A DNA stretch of 64,000 nt. It comes from Myxocyprinus asiaticus (Eukaryota; Chordata; Actinopteri; Cypriniformes; Catostomidae). Shown one piece after another: positions 45,834 through 58,989 of the stretch. The notes beneath the pieces are model-generated. The model was not told the DNA's origin, did not search any database, and saw only the letters and a list, made by a program, of their open reading frames with translations. The first letter of the stretch is position 1. Each line of letters begins with the position of its first letter. The stretch spans positions 11,116,001-11,180,000 of the forward strand of contig NC_059393.1 of NCBI RefSeq assembly GCF_019703515.2, written 5' to 3'. Position numbers and translations under genes: made by a program.

Positions 45834-48800
45834 ATGAGAGCTGTTGTGCTTACCCTGATGGTAGCCCTTGTGGGTAAGTCAGACTGAGAATTTTTGCTTT
45901 GTATTTAAGGGTGATTTCCCATAAGAACAAATTACATCTCTTGAAATCTAAATTATATTGTCTTATTTGTTTCTTTTAGCAAGTCAGCAGATCAACCTTG
46001 GTAAGTTTTATGATTTTGCAGTTGTTTTCATTTCAATTTAAAATATTGCATTAAAATATTGCATTAATGCTTAGCAAAAGTAGTTGTCATAATTAAGCAC
46101 TTAACTTAACAATAATAAAAAATAAAAAAAAAATTAAAAACAGGAATTAATTAACTCAACTCTCTTCAGTTCCTGAGTTTGCCCTTGATAAAACCTACGT
46201 GTACAAGTATGAGGCTCTGCTTTTGGGCGGTCTCCCTCATGAAGGTCTGGCAAGAGCTGGTGTAAAAGTCAGCAGCAAGGTTCTCCTCAGTGCTGTGACA
46301 GAGAATACCTTCCTGATGAAGGTAAATCCTACTAAGCTCTGAAGCAATTGTAGGTGTTCCACTGTGAGACATTACTAAACGTTCTAGCTAGCACCAGCTG
46401 TTAAAAGCAACAATCAGCAATTAAAATGCAAATGCTCCCTTGCAGCTCCTGGATCCTCTGCTCTATGAGTACAGTGGCATCTGGCCCAAGGATTCTTTTG
46501 TTCCAGCCACTAAGCTCACTTCAGCACTGGCAGCTGAACTCCAGATTCCCATCAAGTTTGAGTATGCTAATGGTGTGGTTGGAAAGGTATTTGCCCCCAC
46601 AGGAGTCTCCCCTACTGTCATGAACTTGCACAGAGGAATCCTCAACATCATTCAGCTCAACCTAAAGAAGACCCAGAACATCTATGAGCTGCAAGAGGTG
46701 AGAAAGTGATTTAAGTGTGAGTGGTGGTGGCATAGTGGGCTAAAGCACATAACTGGTTGCTGGTTCAATCCCCACAGCCATCACCATTGTGTCCTTGAGA
46801 AAGGCAGGTTGCTCCAGAGGGATTGTCCCTGTAATAAGTGCACTGTAAGTCACTTTGGATAAAAGCATCTGCCAAATATGTAAATGTAAGTACAAATTTC
46901 ATCTATTTAAAAGATCTGCAATCTCACTTTTCTACTTGTTCTCTAAGGCTGGAGTTCAGGGAGTGTGCAGGACCCACTATGTCATCAATGAGGATCCAAA
47001 GGCCAACCACATTATTGTCACCAAGTCTAAGGATCTGAGCCACTGCAAGGAGAGAATCAAGAAGGACGTTGGCTTAACGTACACTGAGAAGTGTGTTGAA
47101 TGCACCAAGGTAATGCAATAGACAGCTAAGAAATTAGAGGTTTGCTCAGTATAAGGAAAATGGGTACTCACAGTACTTTTCTTATCTTTTCTTAACAGAG
47201 GGTCAAGAGTTTGGTTGAAGCAGCAACTTACAACTACATCATGAAACCAGCTGCTAATGGTGTACTGATCTCAGAGGCAACAGTTGTGGAACTGTATCAG
47301 TACTCACCCTTCAATGAGATCCATGGTGCTGCCCAGATGGAAGCAAAGTATGATCGAGCCTCTTTGATTTCCATTAGAAAAAAAAATAATAATCAATATT
47401 GATTATACAATTTAATATTTTATCAAATGAAAGTTGAGAAATAGTTTTTTCTGTTTCAGACAAACCTTGGCTTTTGTTGAAATTGAGAATACCCCAATTG
47501 TTCCAATTAAATCTGATTATTTGGCCCGTGGATCCCTGCAATATGAGTTCGCATCTGAGATTCTTCAGACTCCAATCCAACTCCTGAGGATCAGTGATGC
47601 ACCAGCCCAGGTTCAGTTAATTGTTTTATTCAAGTAATTTACCATAAATAAGTTTAAATCCTTGATTTAAAGGGAAAATATTACAGGTAACTTCTACAGC
47701 TGTATCTATTGAACTGTCAAGACTTCATTTGAACATTGGTCTGATGCCTTCTAGATTGTGGAGGTCTTAAAGCACCTGGTTGAACACAATGTGGCCATGG
47801 TCCATGATGAAGCTCCACTTAAGTATGTTCAGCTCGTCCAGCTCCTGCGTGTTGCCACCTTGGAGAATATCGAGGCCATCTGGGCTCAGTTCAAGGACAA
47901 ACCCGTTTACAGGTAAAGTGTTGGACAGTTGAAAGCAATACTGATAAAAGGTAATGCTTCTATTTTTTTAACCAAAAAATATTCATCTGTTAGGCACTGG
48001 CTTTTGGATGCTCTTCCTGCTGTTGGTACACCAGTAATTCTAAAATTCATCAAGGAGAAATTCCTGTCTGGTGAATGTACCATTGCTGAGTTCATTCAGG
48101 CACTTGTGGTTGCTCTGCAAATGGTCACAGCTGATTTGGACACCATCCAGTTGACTGCTGTGGGTACATTTTACTCTACTCAAAGTGCAGTTCTTCAAAT
48201 TTTGTCTACAACAAACTAATCATTTTCATATCTTTTTGAACAGAGTCTGGCAATGCATGAGAAAATCGCTACAATCCCAGCTCTGCGTGAAGTTGTCATG
48301 CTTGGATATGGTTCTATGATTGCCAAGTACTGTGTTGAAGTTCCTACTTGCCCTGCAGAGCTCCTCAGGGTAAATACCTAATCCATTCCAAACATTTCTG
48401 TTAGGGATTAGTTTGTTTTACTGTACTTTCTAATTACTGTATATGTGCATCACACTCCTCAGCCCCTCCATGACATTTCAGCAGAAGCCATTGCCAAGAA
48501 TGATATTCATGAAATTACTTTGGCCCTGAAAGTTCTGGGCAATGCTGGTCACCCTGCTAGTTTTAAAACTATCATGAAACACCTGCCAGGACTGAAAACT
48601 GCAGGTGCTTCTCTGCCCATTAGAGTCCAGGTTGATGCCATCATGGCCATGAGGAACATTGCCAAAAAAGAGCCCAAATTGGTAAGTGTCAGATATTATG
48701 CTGTAGGAATTAAAAATGTTAAAATGTTTGTGCATGTTTTCTTCAGATATTCAACTAGTCTTGTTTCCTACTTCAGGTTCAGCCAATGGCCCTGCAGCTC

Positions 48801-51800
48801 CTACTGGACAGGGCTCTCCACCCTGAAGTGCGTATGGTTGCTTGTATTGCATTGTTTGAGACCAGACCCTCAGTGGCTCTCATCTCCGGTCTTGCTGGTG
48901 CATTAAGGATTGAGACTAACATGCAGGTTGCAAGCTTTGCCTATTCCCACATCAAGTCATTGACCAGAATCACTGCTCCTGATATGGCAACTGTGTAAGA
49001 ATAGCAAATAATTTTACAAATGTTTTCTTATCACTTTACATAAGCACAAGCCTAATGTGATTATGTGTATCCATTTCAGTGCTGGTGCAGCTAATGTTGC
49101 CATAAAGCTCTTGAGCCCTATGTTGGACAGGCTTAGCTACCACTTCAGCAGAGCCCTTCAGCTGGACATCTATCATAGTAAGTCTTGCTGATTTTCAGAA
49201 GTCATTTAAGAGAGGGCAAAGTGAATGCTTCTTAAAATGTTTAAAAAATCTCCTAGAATTAAATTCTGCTGATTAATTAAAGAATTTAATGGCATCAATA
49301 TCTCTTTACCTGTAAAGCTCCTCTTATGATTGGAGCTGCTGGTAGTGCCTACATGATCAATGATGCTGCCACCATCCTGCCTAGAGCTGTAGTAGCAAAA
49401 GCACGTGCCTACATTGCTGGAGCTGCTGCTGATGTTCTTGAGGTGGGTCACCAAAAAGGGGATGTTTTTCAACAAACTGATTTATTGTCTTGATTTTTTT
49501 AATAGTCTTCACTTTATGGTTTCTCTCAAACAGATTGGTGTAAGAACTGAAGGTATCCAGGAGGCTCTTTTGCAATCTCCAGCAGCAGATGAAAGTGTTG
49601 ACCGTATCACCAAGATAAAGCGCACCCTAAGAGCAGTAAGTTATGATTTCCACTTTATTGATTAATTTTAAGTAGTTTCAAAAATATGACTTAGGTAAAA
49701 TACATATAATTTCTCTGTTTTTTTCCCTCAAGCTCACAAACTGGAAGGCTCTGCCAACTGATCAACCTTTGGCTTCAGTCTACATAAAATTGCTTGGACA
49801 GGAAGTGGCTTTTGTCAACATTGACAAAACCATCATTGAACAAGCAATACCGGTATTGTATTATACTTAATGTTTTCTCCCACATTAGCAGTTCTCAAAA
49901 TTAGATGACTGTTAAATGAAAACTATTCCCAGATTGCCACTGGACCCAAACCACGTGAACTGTTGAAGGAGGCCCTGAAAGCTTTGCAGGAAGGAATTGC
50001 ATTGCAATATGCCAAACCTCTGCTAGCAGCTGAAGTGCGTCGTATCTTTCCAACAGCAGTTGGTGTGCCCATGGAGTTCAGTTTCTACACTGCTGCAGTT
50101 GCTGCTGCATCTGTCAATAGTGAGTTTTTTTCCTTGAATTTTTCATTCTGCATTAGTCTTCTGCAGTTATAACAGGGTCACTCCTTACTTTGATATTGTT
50201 CTGTTCATCCTTTTAGTTCAGGCTACCATTACACCTCCTCTCCCTGAGCAGCCTGAGACCATCACTCTTGAACAGTTGAAGAGGACTGATGTTCAAATCC
50301 GAGCAGAAGTTAAACCAAGGTACACTTTCACTGACACATGTAAAAGATATGATAAAAAATGTGTACAACAAACATAATCTCCCTAATTCTTCCTCCAGTA
50401 TTGCTCTGCAGACCTTTGCTGTGATGGGAGTTAACACTGCCTGGATTCAAGCTGCTGTTATGGCCAAAGGAAAGATCCACACAATTGTCCCTGGAAAAGT
50501 GGTTGCAAGAGCAGATATTCTCAAGGGCAATTACAAGGTGGAGGCTCTGCCTGTTGAGGTTCCTGAACATATTATTACTATGAGGTAATGCAATGTAAAT
50601 TCTATTGATGTAGCAAACATTTTAAGTGAATTTCTGGAGGATCCGAAAGGTTTCTGAAAGATTAAAAAGGTTAAAAAATGCCAACTCCTGTGGTCTTGTA
50701 TCCTATCCTGTTCTTGTTCCGAAAGCTTTGAGACTATTGCTGTGGTCAGAAACATTGAAGATCCCTCTGCAGAGAGAATTGTTTCCTTGGTACCTGAATT
50801 GTCCATGCAAAAGACGCCCTATGCTGGTGACCGTGTAAGCTTTAAACACACACATGGAGGTGGAGATGTGGAAAAATGTTGACTACTTAAAGTTATAAAT
50901 TGGCATTTTTTACGTTAATTAATTTTTCTTTTTACTTAATTTTTACAGTCCTCTGAGAACACTGATCCTGATATGCCAGCTGTGAGAGCTGCTACTCCAT
51001 TCCACAAGACCTTCTGTCTTGCTGTCCCATATATTGAAATCAAGGGATGCATTGAGGTGCATTCACACAATGCTGCTTTTATTGAGAATGCTCCTCTGTT
51101 CTACATAATTGGACAGCACTCAGTCCATGTTTCAGTAGCAAGAGGTATTCTTAAAGACAAATTTAAAGTTATATAAAGTTATAAAAATATAATGCTAATG
51201 GTTTGTCATTCTGGCTTCAGGTGAAGGTCCTGCAGTTGAAAAACTCGAGCTTGAGGTTCAAGTTGGCCCTAGAGCTGCTGAGAGGCTTCTTAAGCAAATC
51301 AATCTTGTTGATGAGGACACTCCAGAGGGAAAGAGCATCCTGATGAAACTGAGGGAAATCCTGGAGACTGAAGCAAAAGAAGTTCCTGTCTCTTCTGAAA
51401 GCAGCAGTAGCCGCAGCAGCCGCAGAAGCCGCATCATCAGTTCCAGCAGTTCAAGCTCCTCGATGTCCAGCTCTCGCATAACTAAGGTGACACAGAGTGT
51501 TGCTTGTTGGTGACAGCTAATATTTGTATCATAAATATCTTCATGAAGTATTCTGATTGCACTGAGTTATTTTGTATTGATTGATTTACAGACTGCCACC
51601 ATGATTGAGCCCTTCAGGAAATTCCACAAAGATCGGGTAATTATAAATATATATATATATATAGATGAAGATTCATATAGATTAATTAATAAAGATTATA
51701 TATATATCAAGATAAATAATAGAAACCAGACAAATTAAATATAGTAAAAAAAATATTAAAAATATATTGTTAAGATTTTTACTATATTTAATTTGTCTGG

Positions 51801-52975
51801 TTTCTATTATTTATCTTGAAATGCTTGAAAATAAAAACTTTACTTTGCCTGCAGTACATGGCACCCCATGGAGCCTCAAAGGCAGTTAGCAGTGGAAGCA
51901 CTGGATCAAGCTTTGAGGCTATTCGGAAACAGGTGAATCAATTTGTTTTATTAAATGTATACATTTTGTTCATAATAACACAAAACCCAAAGCTGAACTT
52001 TGGTGAACAACTAAAATGTCCTGGTTCAATGGTTATTGTTCATGTTTTCAGGCTAAGTTCCTTGGGAATTCTGTTCCACCTGTTTTTGCTATCATTGTCC
52101 GTGCCGTAAGAGTTGATCAAAAGCTGCTGGGCTACCAACTTGCTGTATACTTTGACAAGCCAACTGCAAGAGTGCAGCTCATCATTTCCTCAATTGCTGA
52201 AAATGACAACTTGAAGATTTGTGCTGATGGTGTCCTGCTAAGCAAACACAAAGTCACTGTAAGACTGGAACTCTTGTGATTCCAAAACAAAATAAAAGTA
52301 TGTTTTTCTTCATACTAAAGCAAATTGACTTCATTACCATTAAGCACAAACATACTTTTTTAGGCCAAGTTGGCTTGGGGTCCAGAGTGTCAACAATATG
52401 CTGTTACTGCTAAAGCTGAGGCCGGTGTTCTTGGAGAATTCCCTGCTGTCCGTCTAGAGCTGGAATGGGAGAGGCTTCCAATAATTGTCACCACCTACGC
52501 CAAAAAGTATAGTTCATCAAACACGTCACCAAAAATGTTTTTGATATGTTAAAATGGAAAATAGTGTTAATTATTTTCTCTTCTCTGGGGCATCACTTAG
52601 GCTGTCTAAGCACATCACTATGGCAGCTCTCCGGGCTGGATTCAAGCTTGAAAGAGCTACGAACAGTGAGAAAGAAGTTGATCTGACCGTGGCCTTGCCA
52701 ACCCAGAGGACCCTGAATATCATTGCTAGGATTCCAGAGGTCAGAGGCCAATAGTTTTTCTTTAAATTATTTAGAATAGATACAATAATAATAATAAAAA
52801 GAAATGTATTGTACATTCCTAACTTTTGTAACTTCTGCTCTAGATGACACTGTCAAGGATGGCTGTTCGTCTCCCCGTTGCTGTTCCCATCAATCCAGAT
52901 GGAACTTTTTCTATTCATATTGATATAGAAACTCTTCAGAACCCAGAACTACTTCTAGATACAATAACTAACTGA
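45834..52975 (+). CDS. vtg: Vitellogenin, short cyprinid type (28 exons, 1349 aa)
   Basis: Egg-yolk precursor lipoprotein, normally made in female liver under oestrogen, secreted and taken up by oocytes. Exons: 45834-45873, 45980-46000, 46170-46321, 46446-46697, 46948-47109, 47199-47347, 47460-47610, 47755-47912, 47994-48159, 48244-48369, 48463-48681, 48777-48994, 49080-49177, 49318-49442, 49534-49635, 49733-49852, 49933-50119, 50217-50319, 50399-50584, 50726-50834, 50949-51144, 51221-51486, 51592-51636, 51855-51932, 52052-52258, 52364-52506, 52601-52739, 52844-52975. They sum to 4050 nt with no stop. Residues 1-15 are a signal peptide ([15 protein letters not shown]). Lipovitellin heavy chain runs to about 1060, with a receptor-binding-like [10 protein letters not shown] at 176-185. 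Phosvitin is only about 35 residues (Ser-rich, 1066-1100). The light chain follows to 1349. No von Willebrand D domain or C-terminal Cys module is present, as known for zebrafish type-I vitellogenins. All junctions are GT-AG. Expression was not tested. Confidence 0.95.
46721..46890 (+). mobile_element. tRNA-derived SINE in vitellogenin intron 4
   Basis: A-box-like TGGCATAGTGGGCTAAAGCA, B box GGTTCAATCCC, and a LINE2-type tail (CTTTGGATAAAAGCATCTGC) ending in TAAATGTAAGT. It is a different family from the SINE at 26549. Confidence 0.82.
51707..51819. repeat. 44-bp perfect inverted repeat in vitellogenin intron 23
   Basis: 51707-51750 is the exact reverse complement of 51776-51819, with a 25-nt AT-rich spacer. 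The right arm aligns with the paralogue's intron (27113-27170). The left arm has no counterpart there, so it looks like a copied inverted segment. Confidence 0.95.
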
Positions 52976-53042
52976 GAAGTAGATTCTACATTTTCCACAT
53001 TCTAACCGTTTAATGAAGATGTTATCACTGTTATGTAACACT

Positions 53043-53048
53043 AATAAA
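53043..53048 (+). promoter_or_regulatory. Polyadenylation signal of the intact vitellogenin gene
   Basis: AATAAA 67 nt after the stop codon, in the conserved context ACTAATAAATTTCTTGC. Confidence 0.8.
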
Positions 53049-54476
53049 TTTCTTGCATATCTTAGTGATGCGTGAAGTGCACAAAACTCTTTTTTTGGGG
53101 TGTTTTATCTGACAGCTGTTTCAGAAAAAGAACAGCAATCGATGGGGCCGTATTGTATAAAACAAAAGGAAATTATGAATTACAATAAAAATTTAATACT
53201 AAAATGAAATATGGTAATGAAATATGGTTCAACAAAATACAACAAATGAAATATGGTACAAAGAAATACAGTAAAAAAATACGGTAGATAATGTCAAAAG
53301 AAAATACAAACAGAACATTATCTTACCCATATGCTTCAGCATACATAACCTTAAAACATGCTTATATCATTCACAGCATTTTAAACATTCAAGTACTTGA
53401 TTAAATACTCACAGTATTTTATGCCTTTAACACATGCATTTTATACATTTTTAACCAGGCTTTAAACACATGTATTGCAGTTTAAAACAATAGAATTCTC
53501 ATTAAACATGTTCTCACATATAACACATATTACAGTTATTCACTAAACTGGAAAACACTCTGGGCTATAAATCATTAAATGAGATATGATTAATACTAAA
53601 GTTACATACCCAGTTCTCACATGTGTGCACAGAACGTGGTCAAACTTCACACATGCAATCCATATGCATCCTTCAAAAATAACCCACAATAAACACAAAA
53701 TTTTTACATACAACTCTTTTGAACACATATTTAATGGAATTGACAGAATTAAGCAGCTTGTGTAAAATTTGATATTTACCCAAAGAATACTCAAACGATG
53801 AACAAAACTGGGAGCTCACTTGCGCAATACATGTTCTCACATTCTGACCAGCATGAGACAGTGCCGGAAAGCGGGTGTCACCAAACTCCTGTGTCACAAC
53901 ACTCCGGTCTTAAAGGGGCCACATCCAATTTATGACTAGAGTTAAATTACATTACATTTCTCCACTTGGCTACATTTAAAATAAGGTTAAAAAAACAAAA
54001 AAACAAACAAAAAAACATAATGGCCGCTGTATTACTATTAATTAATGTTAATACAGTGAGCACAAGCATTTGTACATTCATTTAAAGGTCAATCTCTTGG
54101 AATATATCCGCTGATTCAAGAGCATTTAATCTGGAAAGCATTGCATTCTGTTAACACCTGATAATGTTAAAAGGGGCAGCTTTGCATACATTTGAAATAA
54201 TAAACATCTCAGAGACATCTGATGAATTGTTCTTTAATCATACGAAAGGAAGCGTCTTATAGATGTGTTACACACATCAAATAGATGTCATGGTGATGTA
54301 GGTGTGCTATCAGGGATTATTCCTTTAGTGATTGTGTTGAGACCTTTTCTTAACTTGTCTCCATAATCACATTTCCTTTGATGACCAGGCCATCCCTCAA
54401 TATACGTAAATACAGTATATATGCAAGCCATAAAAGTAGAAGCTTTGAAACTAGTGACAGCCCTTCCTACAGAAAA
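53049..54476. other. Vitellogenin 3' flank, non-coding
   Basis: AT-rich with no recognisable gene. Repeated 'AATGAAATATGGT' units occur at about 53205-53255. Confidence 0.5.
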
Positions 54477-54480
54477 TTAA

Positions 54481-55652
54481 AGCTACACTGTAAGTTTTGG
54501 CCCTCTAGCAGTTAAAAAATAAAACTGCATGCATCATGCGGAAGAACATTGTTTTGGTTGTGCTTCAGCTCTGTTCCTCTGCTCGAGTGTACGCACTGAT
54601 ACAGGCCATCTTATCAGAGTGAATGGACAAATAAATAACAAAAGAAAAGAAAAGACGGATTTCCAAAAACATGTCATCTGAGCAGGTAAGTGCCATATCT
54701 TATGCTGTTGTTTTGACTTATTGGAAACATTGATGTTTTGAAATAAATGACATTACAAAAGTCAGGCAACGTTTGATAACATTAGACATAACGATTGCAA
54801 GTCTGATAAGGTCAAACGTTGTAACTTTTTTATAACTGCAGGATATTCTGGCCAAATAGACCACAGTAGTAACTAATTTATAGATTGTCATTGTTACCAA
54901 CCAGTGGTCAACATAATTTCAAGACTCACATGTCCTTGGCAAGCCTAGAACTAAACGATTTATTTATATAAATTATTGCTGTTATAAAGAAAAATACACA
55001 CGTGTGCTAGCAAGTGAAATGTTCTGCACCGATTACAGTATAATTATTGTATTTCACTACACACACACACACAGATGTGATTATACAACTATACATAAAC
55101 CATATCAATAAAATATCTTACCTGTTGAGTAAGAAAAAAGCCATCTCTGGGTCGCTTTTAAATCCTTTCGGATCTTAGAGTTGTCGCTACCTCTGAAAAG
55201 CCAAGCCGATGTTGATTCGGGTTTTATTACGGACTCTGTCGCTTTCACTTTTTCCTTGTAGAATCTGGTCTGATGGGAGTTTCTTTGTTTTTACAATCGG
55301 TGATTCCCCGGAGGTTTGCTGTTTTGAATGATCCATGGTCAATTTTTCTCATTCGTTGTGACAACAAACTTTCAGCTTCACACAACTTCCACACCATACA
55401 TGCGCTACAGTAGCCGAAGCATATTTTTTCTGTGTACGGATATGACGTCAACACGCACGGGCGAATGACGTTTGTATGCAATTTCCCGTGAAATCCGTCC
55501 TGACAGCTCTAAAATATAAATCATTATTATAGGTTTATCAAAGAGTATTTGGGTAAAGTAAAGACATGGTTTGGAAGATGGATTTTTGTTGCACTCTCTC
55601 ATTAATAACATTTTGTTATTTTTTTAACAAAAAAAAGTTACATAGTGTAGCT
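54481..55652. mobile_element. TTAA-flanked DNA transposon without transposase
   Basis: Left AGCTACACTGTAAGTTTT and right CATAGTGTAGCT are inverted ends, each flanked by TTAA (54477-54480 and 55653-55656). TTAA target duplications are typical of piggyBac-like elements. The interior has only short frames with no known domain. Confidence 0.72.
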
Positions 55653-56084
55653 TTAAGTTTATCAGCAGCTACTTCATATTTATTGCTCTGTGCATCTCAT
55701 TCATGATGACTGTTATTATTGTCTTATTATAAAGCCTAACATTTATAAAACTCGCTAAAATATCAAATGTACTCATTTTAATCAATATATTGAATTATTC
55801 CATGCAGGGCCGGCCAAGACACTGTTGGCGCCCTAGGCAAGATTTTAGATTGACGTCCCAAGAATTAAACAATATACAAAGAGGCGAAAAATGCAATAGG
55901 TATAATCTGGCACACTAAAGCACAACATTGTGAGTTTAGTGCCATCCATGTTTGGGTAGATCTTTGCAGTCACTTTTTGTGCAAAAAAACTGCACACGCC
56001 TGGACTTCTTTTTGCCAAAGTCATTAATGACATGTATTTAATAAATGTAATGAATAGTAACATTAAAAGGGTCATGACATACTC

Positions 56085-56124
<40 letters not shown>

Positions 56125-56544
56125 ATATGAATTGTATTATCTGCCCTGAGGTCCACTTATAAAGTTAGTGAAGTTTTTTTGCACCAAAACAGTCATAATT
56201 TAGTAATATAATCATTTTCCAACCTGTCTCTGGCCCTCTGTCTGAAATGCTCGGTTTTAAGCTCTCTGGCCCTTTAAGACTTCAATGTAAACACCCACTT
56301 TTATGATTGTCTAACATCATGCATCACCTCAAATAAAGTCATATTTGAAACTCAAATGAACAACAAGCTCCACAACATTATAAACTAAATTTCAGGGTTT
56401 ACACATAACGTACACCCAATATATTGCATCGGAATACATTAAACTGATCACTCAAGCACAGCGACACCTTAACTATAAAAGTCATGACATTTGAAATATT
56501 TGTGAATGAAACTGTTTACTTATGGTTTTGCGTCGGGTCCAGTC
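55653..56544. other. Non-coding, repeat-derived DNA
   Basis: Contains a CAGGGCCGGCCAAGAC...GGCGCCCTAGGCAAG fragment near 55806 that resembles hAT-type ends, and a (TA)n tract at about 56086-56122. No gene. Confidence 0.45.
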
Positions 56545-57700
56545 AGGGCTGGCCCGTGGGTTTATGGGGCCCTAGGCGAAATCATGAAAATGGGCTCCCC
56601 AGTGTGAAAATTGTCATAACTTTTAAACATCCATAGAATCACTGCAAATATGATGAGCAGAGTTTTTTTTTTATTTTTATAGAAAGCACTAAAAAAAGAA
56701 GCACTTTACTGTATAGCTCAGTAGATGACAAATAATGTGTCCAAAAGCATTTTTCCTAACATGAATATGTTATGTTAAAATGTACATACATAAGGGAATA
56801 TATGTATTTTAGGTGCTGTGACAATTCACCATTTTATCGCCTTATTTTGTACAAACAAACCAATGTCTCAGTTAATATGAGGTCATGGAAACTGTAAGTA
56901 TGATAATTATTGGGTAACATTTTACAACAAGGTTTGCATTAGGTATCATTAACAATGTATAATACAATTTTCCAGCATTTATTAATCTTGGCTAATGTCA
57001 ATTTGTAAAAACACAACTGTTTATTGTTTGTTCATGTTAGTTCATATTGTATTAACTAATGTTAACTTATAACATTTTTTATGTTAAAAATGGACTAGTA
57101 TATCTAGAAATTAACATTAACCAAGATTATTAAGTATTGCTTATTGTTAGTTCATGTTAACTAATGTAGTGAACTAATGTTAACAAATACAACCATAAGT
57201 TTTACCCATTAAAGTAACACAAATGCTGTTTAAAATAATTTTAGATAGTTTAATAGACTGCTGACAATGCTTGAAATTTCTTATAAACTACCCACATAAC
57301 ATGTGTAAAAGTTTATTTAGATCAACAAAAGGGGAGGAGGAATTATGTATAAATAAAATTAAATATTTTTAATAGGGCCTATAAAAACAACACCTCGAAA
57401 TATATATTTGTAAATAAACATAAAGAATAGGATGGTTTTGTTATTTTCCAGATAAGTTGCCCATATTTTCACTCAATGTGAGTTTTTTGCATTTTTATAT
57501 CCATAGTATCTTCTTTCCTGAATTTTATTCTTGAGAAAATGTGAAAAGCCCTAATGATTTGTCAAGCTCTGCTTCTGCTAAGAAGTCTCAAATAGCCACA
57601 AAGCAATATTTTAATTACTTATTTCCTGCGTTTCTGTCAGGCGTGCGCATTATTCAGCAAGATGTGTGATCTGTGTCTAATAATACTGTAAAAAGAAAAA
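56545..57700. mobile_element. Diverged relative of the hAT element at 31359-32637
   Basis: Begins CAGGGCTGGCCCGTGGG. Interior blocks match the first copy in order: 'GTTAAAATGTACAT...AAGGGA...GTATTTTAGGTGCTGTGAC' against 31463-31515, 'TCAGTTAATATGAGGTCATGG' against 31587-31607, and 'GCATTATTCAGCAAG' against 32110. The right end is unclear. A further fragment lies at about 58805-58935. Confidence 0.6.
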
Positions 57701-58249
57701 TATAAATGTGTCTTAATCTTATGATTAATTTACTTTGCACTTGTTCGCACCTTCGCAGGTACCTTCGTGGTCTCCTTTTTAGAGTTATAACTTGACATCG
57801 CGTCTTTTAAAAACTGCAGAAGATGCATGATAACGGACAAAGCCATTCATTTAGTGCATGTTTATGTAGAAAAAGCATTTAAATCCAGATTGGCACATGT
57901 AAGTCCACTAAAAAGTGTAGATGAATCTCCCATAACAGGCCCTCTCCCCTCTTTACCTGTGTGACTGACTGTGAGTACCAGTGGGCGGGGCCAAGGGTGC
58001 AATGACGAAAAAAGTTGGTGCTTCTCAATCGGAAGGCTGCAGGCTTGTTAGGTTGGATATCTCGGCTGCCACGTCATCAAGCAATGTCGAAGGCCGTCTC
58101 AATTGTGAGGACACTTGGAAGGCAGCCTTGTTTCACAGCCTTTGTTTGCCATATTTTGGAGGATGCATAGGGTGCATCCTTCGTGGCCTTCAATCACCCA
58201 AAATCTTTTGCACATGTCCCAAATTATTTTAAAAAAGGAGAGAAAATGA
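57701..58249. other. Non-coding DNA
   Basis: No recognised gene. 57980-58230 is GC-richer repeat-like sequence. Confidence 0.4.
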
Positions 58250-58690
58250 GACGCGTGACCGCGGAGGCGGAAAACTTTATGATGCAGCTTACATTTTTTT
58301 CTCTCTCTTCAAGTTTTTATTTGCATTTGCAGCAAATGACAGTATGTAGAAAAATTAAAAAGTGCAAGTAGTTTAGACAATACAACAAATTAGAAGATAC
58401 AAAGCACCAAAAAAAAAAAGAAAGAAAAGAAAAGAAAGAAAATTAATAAAATGGCAATTACATGAATTTTAAAAGCTTTAAAACTTTTATAATTTTTACA
58501 AGTCTAGGATTCTGTTTTTTCATTATTGAAAGGATTTAAATATAAATTCTAAGATCAGTGTTGCAAAATTATTATATAAAGGCTTTTTTTGAGTGACTCT
58601 AGCTTTGAGAATAATCAATTTTGCTAACATAATTTTGAGATTAAGGACATATTTCTCTTTTTCTGAAGTATATGGGTTTTCTAAATTAAA
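58250..58690 (-). mobile_element. Possible L1-like LINE 3' end
   Basis: On the minus strand 58675-58540 reads without stops as a Lys/Leu-rich peptide with 'SEKEKYVLNLKIMLAKLIIL' and 'KPLYNNF', similar in layout to the C-terminus of the L1-like ORF at 17990. It ends in a stop, followed by AT-rich 3' sequence. Confidence 0.4.
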
Positions 58691-58989
58691 ATATCACATG
58701 GTTCTAAGCAAATGGTTTGCCATGCGTACTTACAAGACCGTCTCATTCTAGTGCTGAATGCTGAGGAGGAGTCTAGCCTAAAGCCTCAGAAGGACTGGTC
58801 TAGGAAGGAAAATCATGACAACGGGCCCCACCGCTTACATGTTATAACTTTAAAACATCTATAGAACCATTGCAAATGTGATGACTGGATTTTTTTAAAG
58901 GAAAGCACTAACATTTTTCTGAGAATGTCTGAGAATTTTGCAGATGTATGGTTAAAATTTACATGGAAATAGAAGAGAAAGTGGCACCC

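Noticed and set aside
55150..55460. GC-richer patch as a possible host first exon
   Set aside because: It lies inside the TTAA-flanked transposon and has no splice-joined continuation that I can find.
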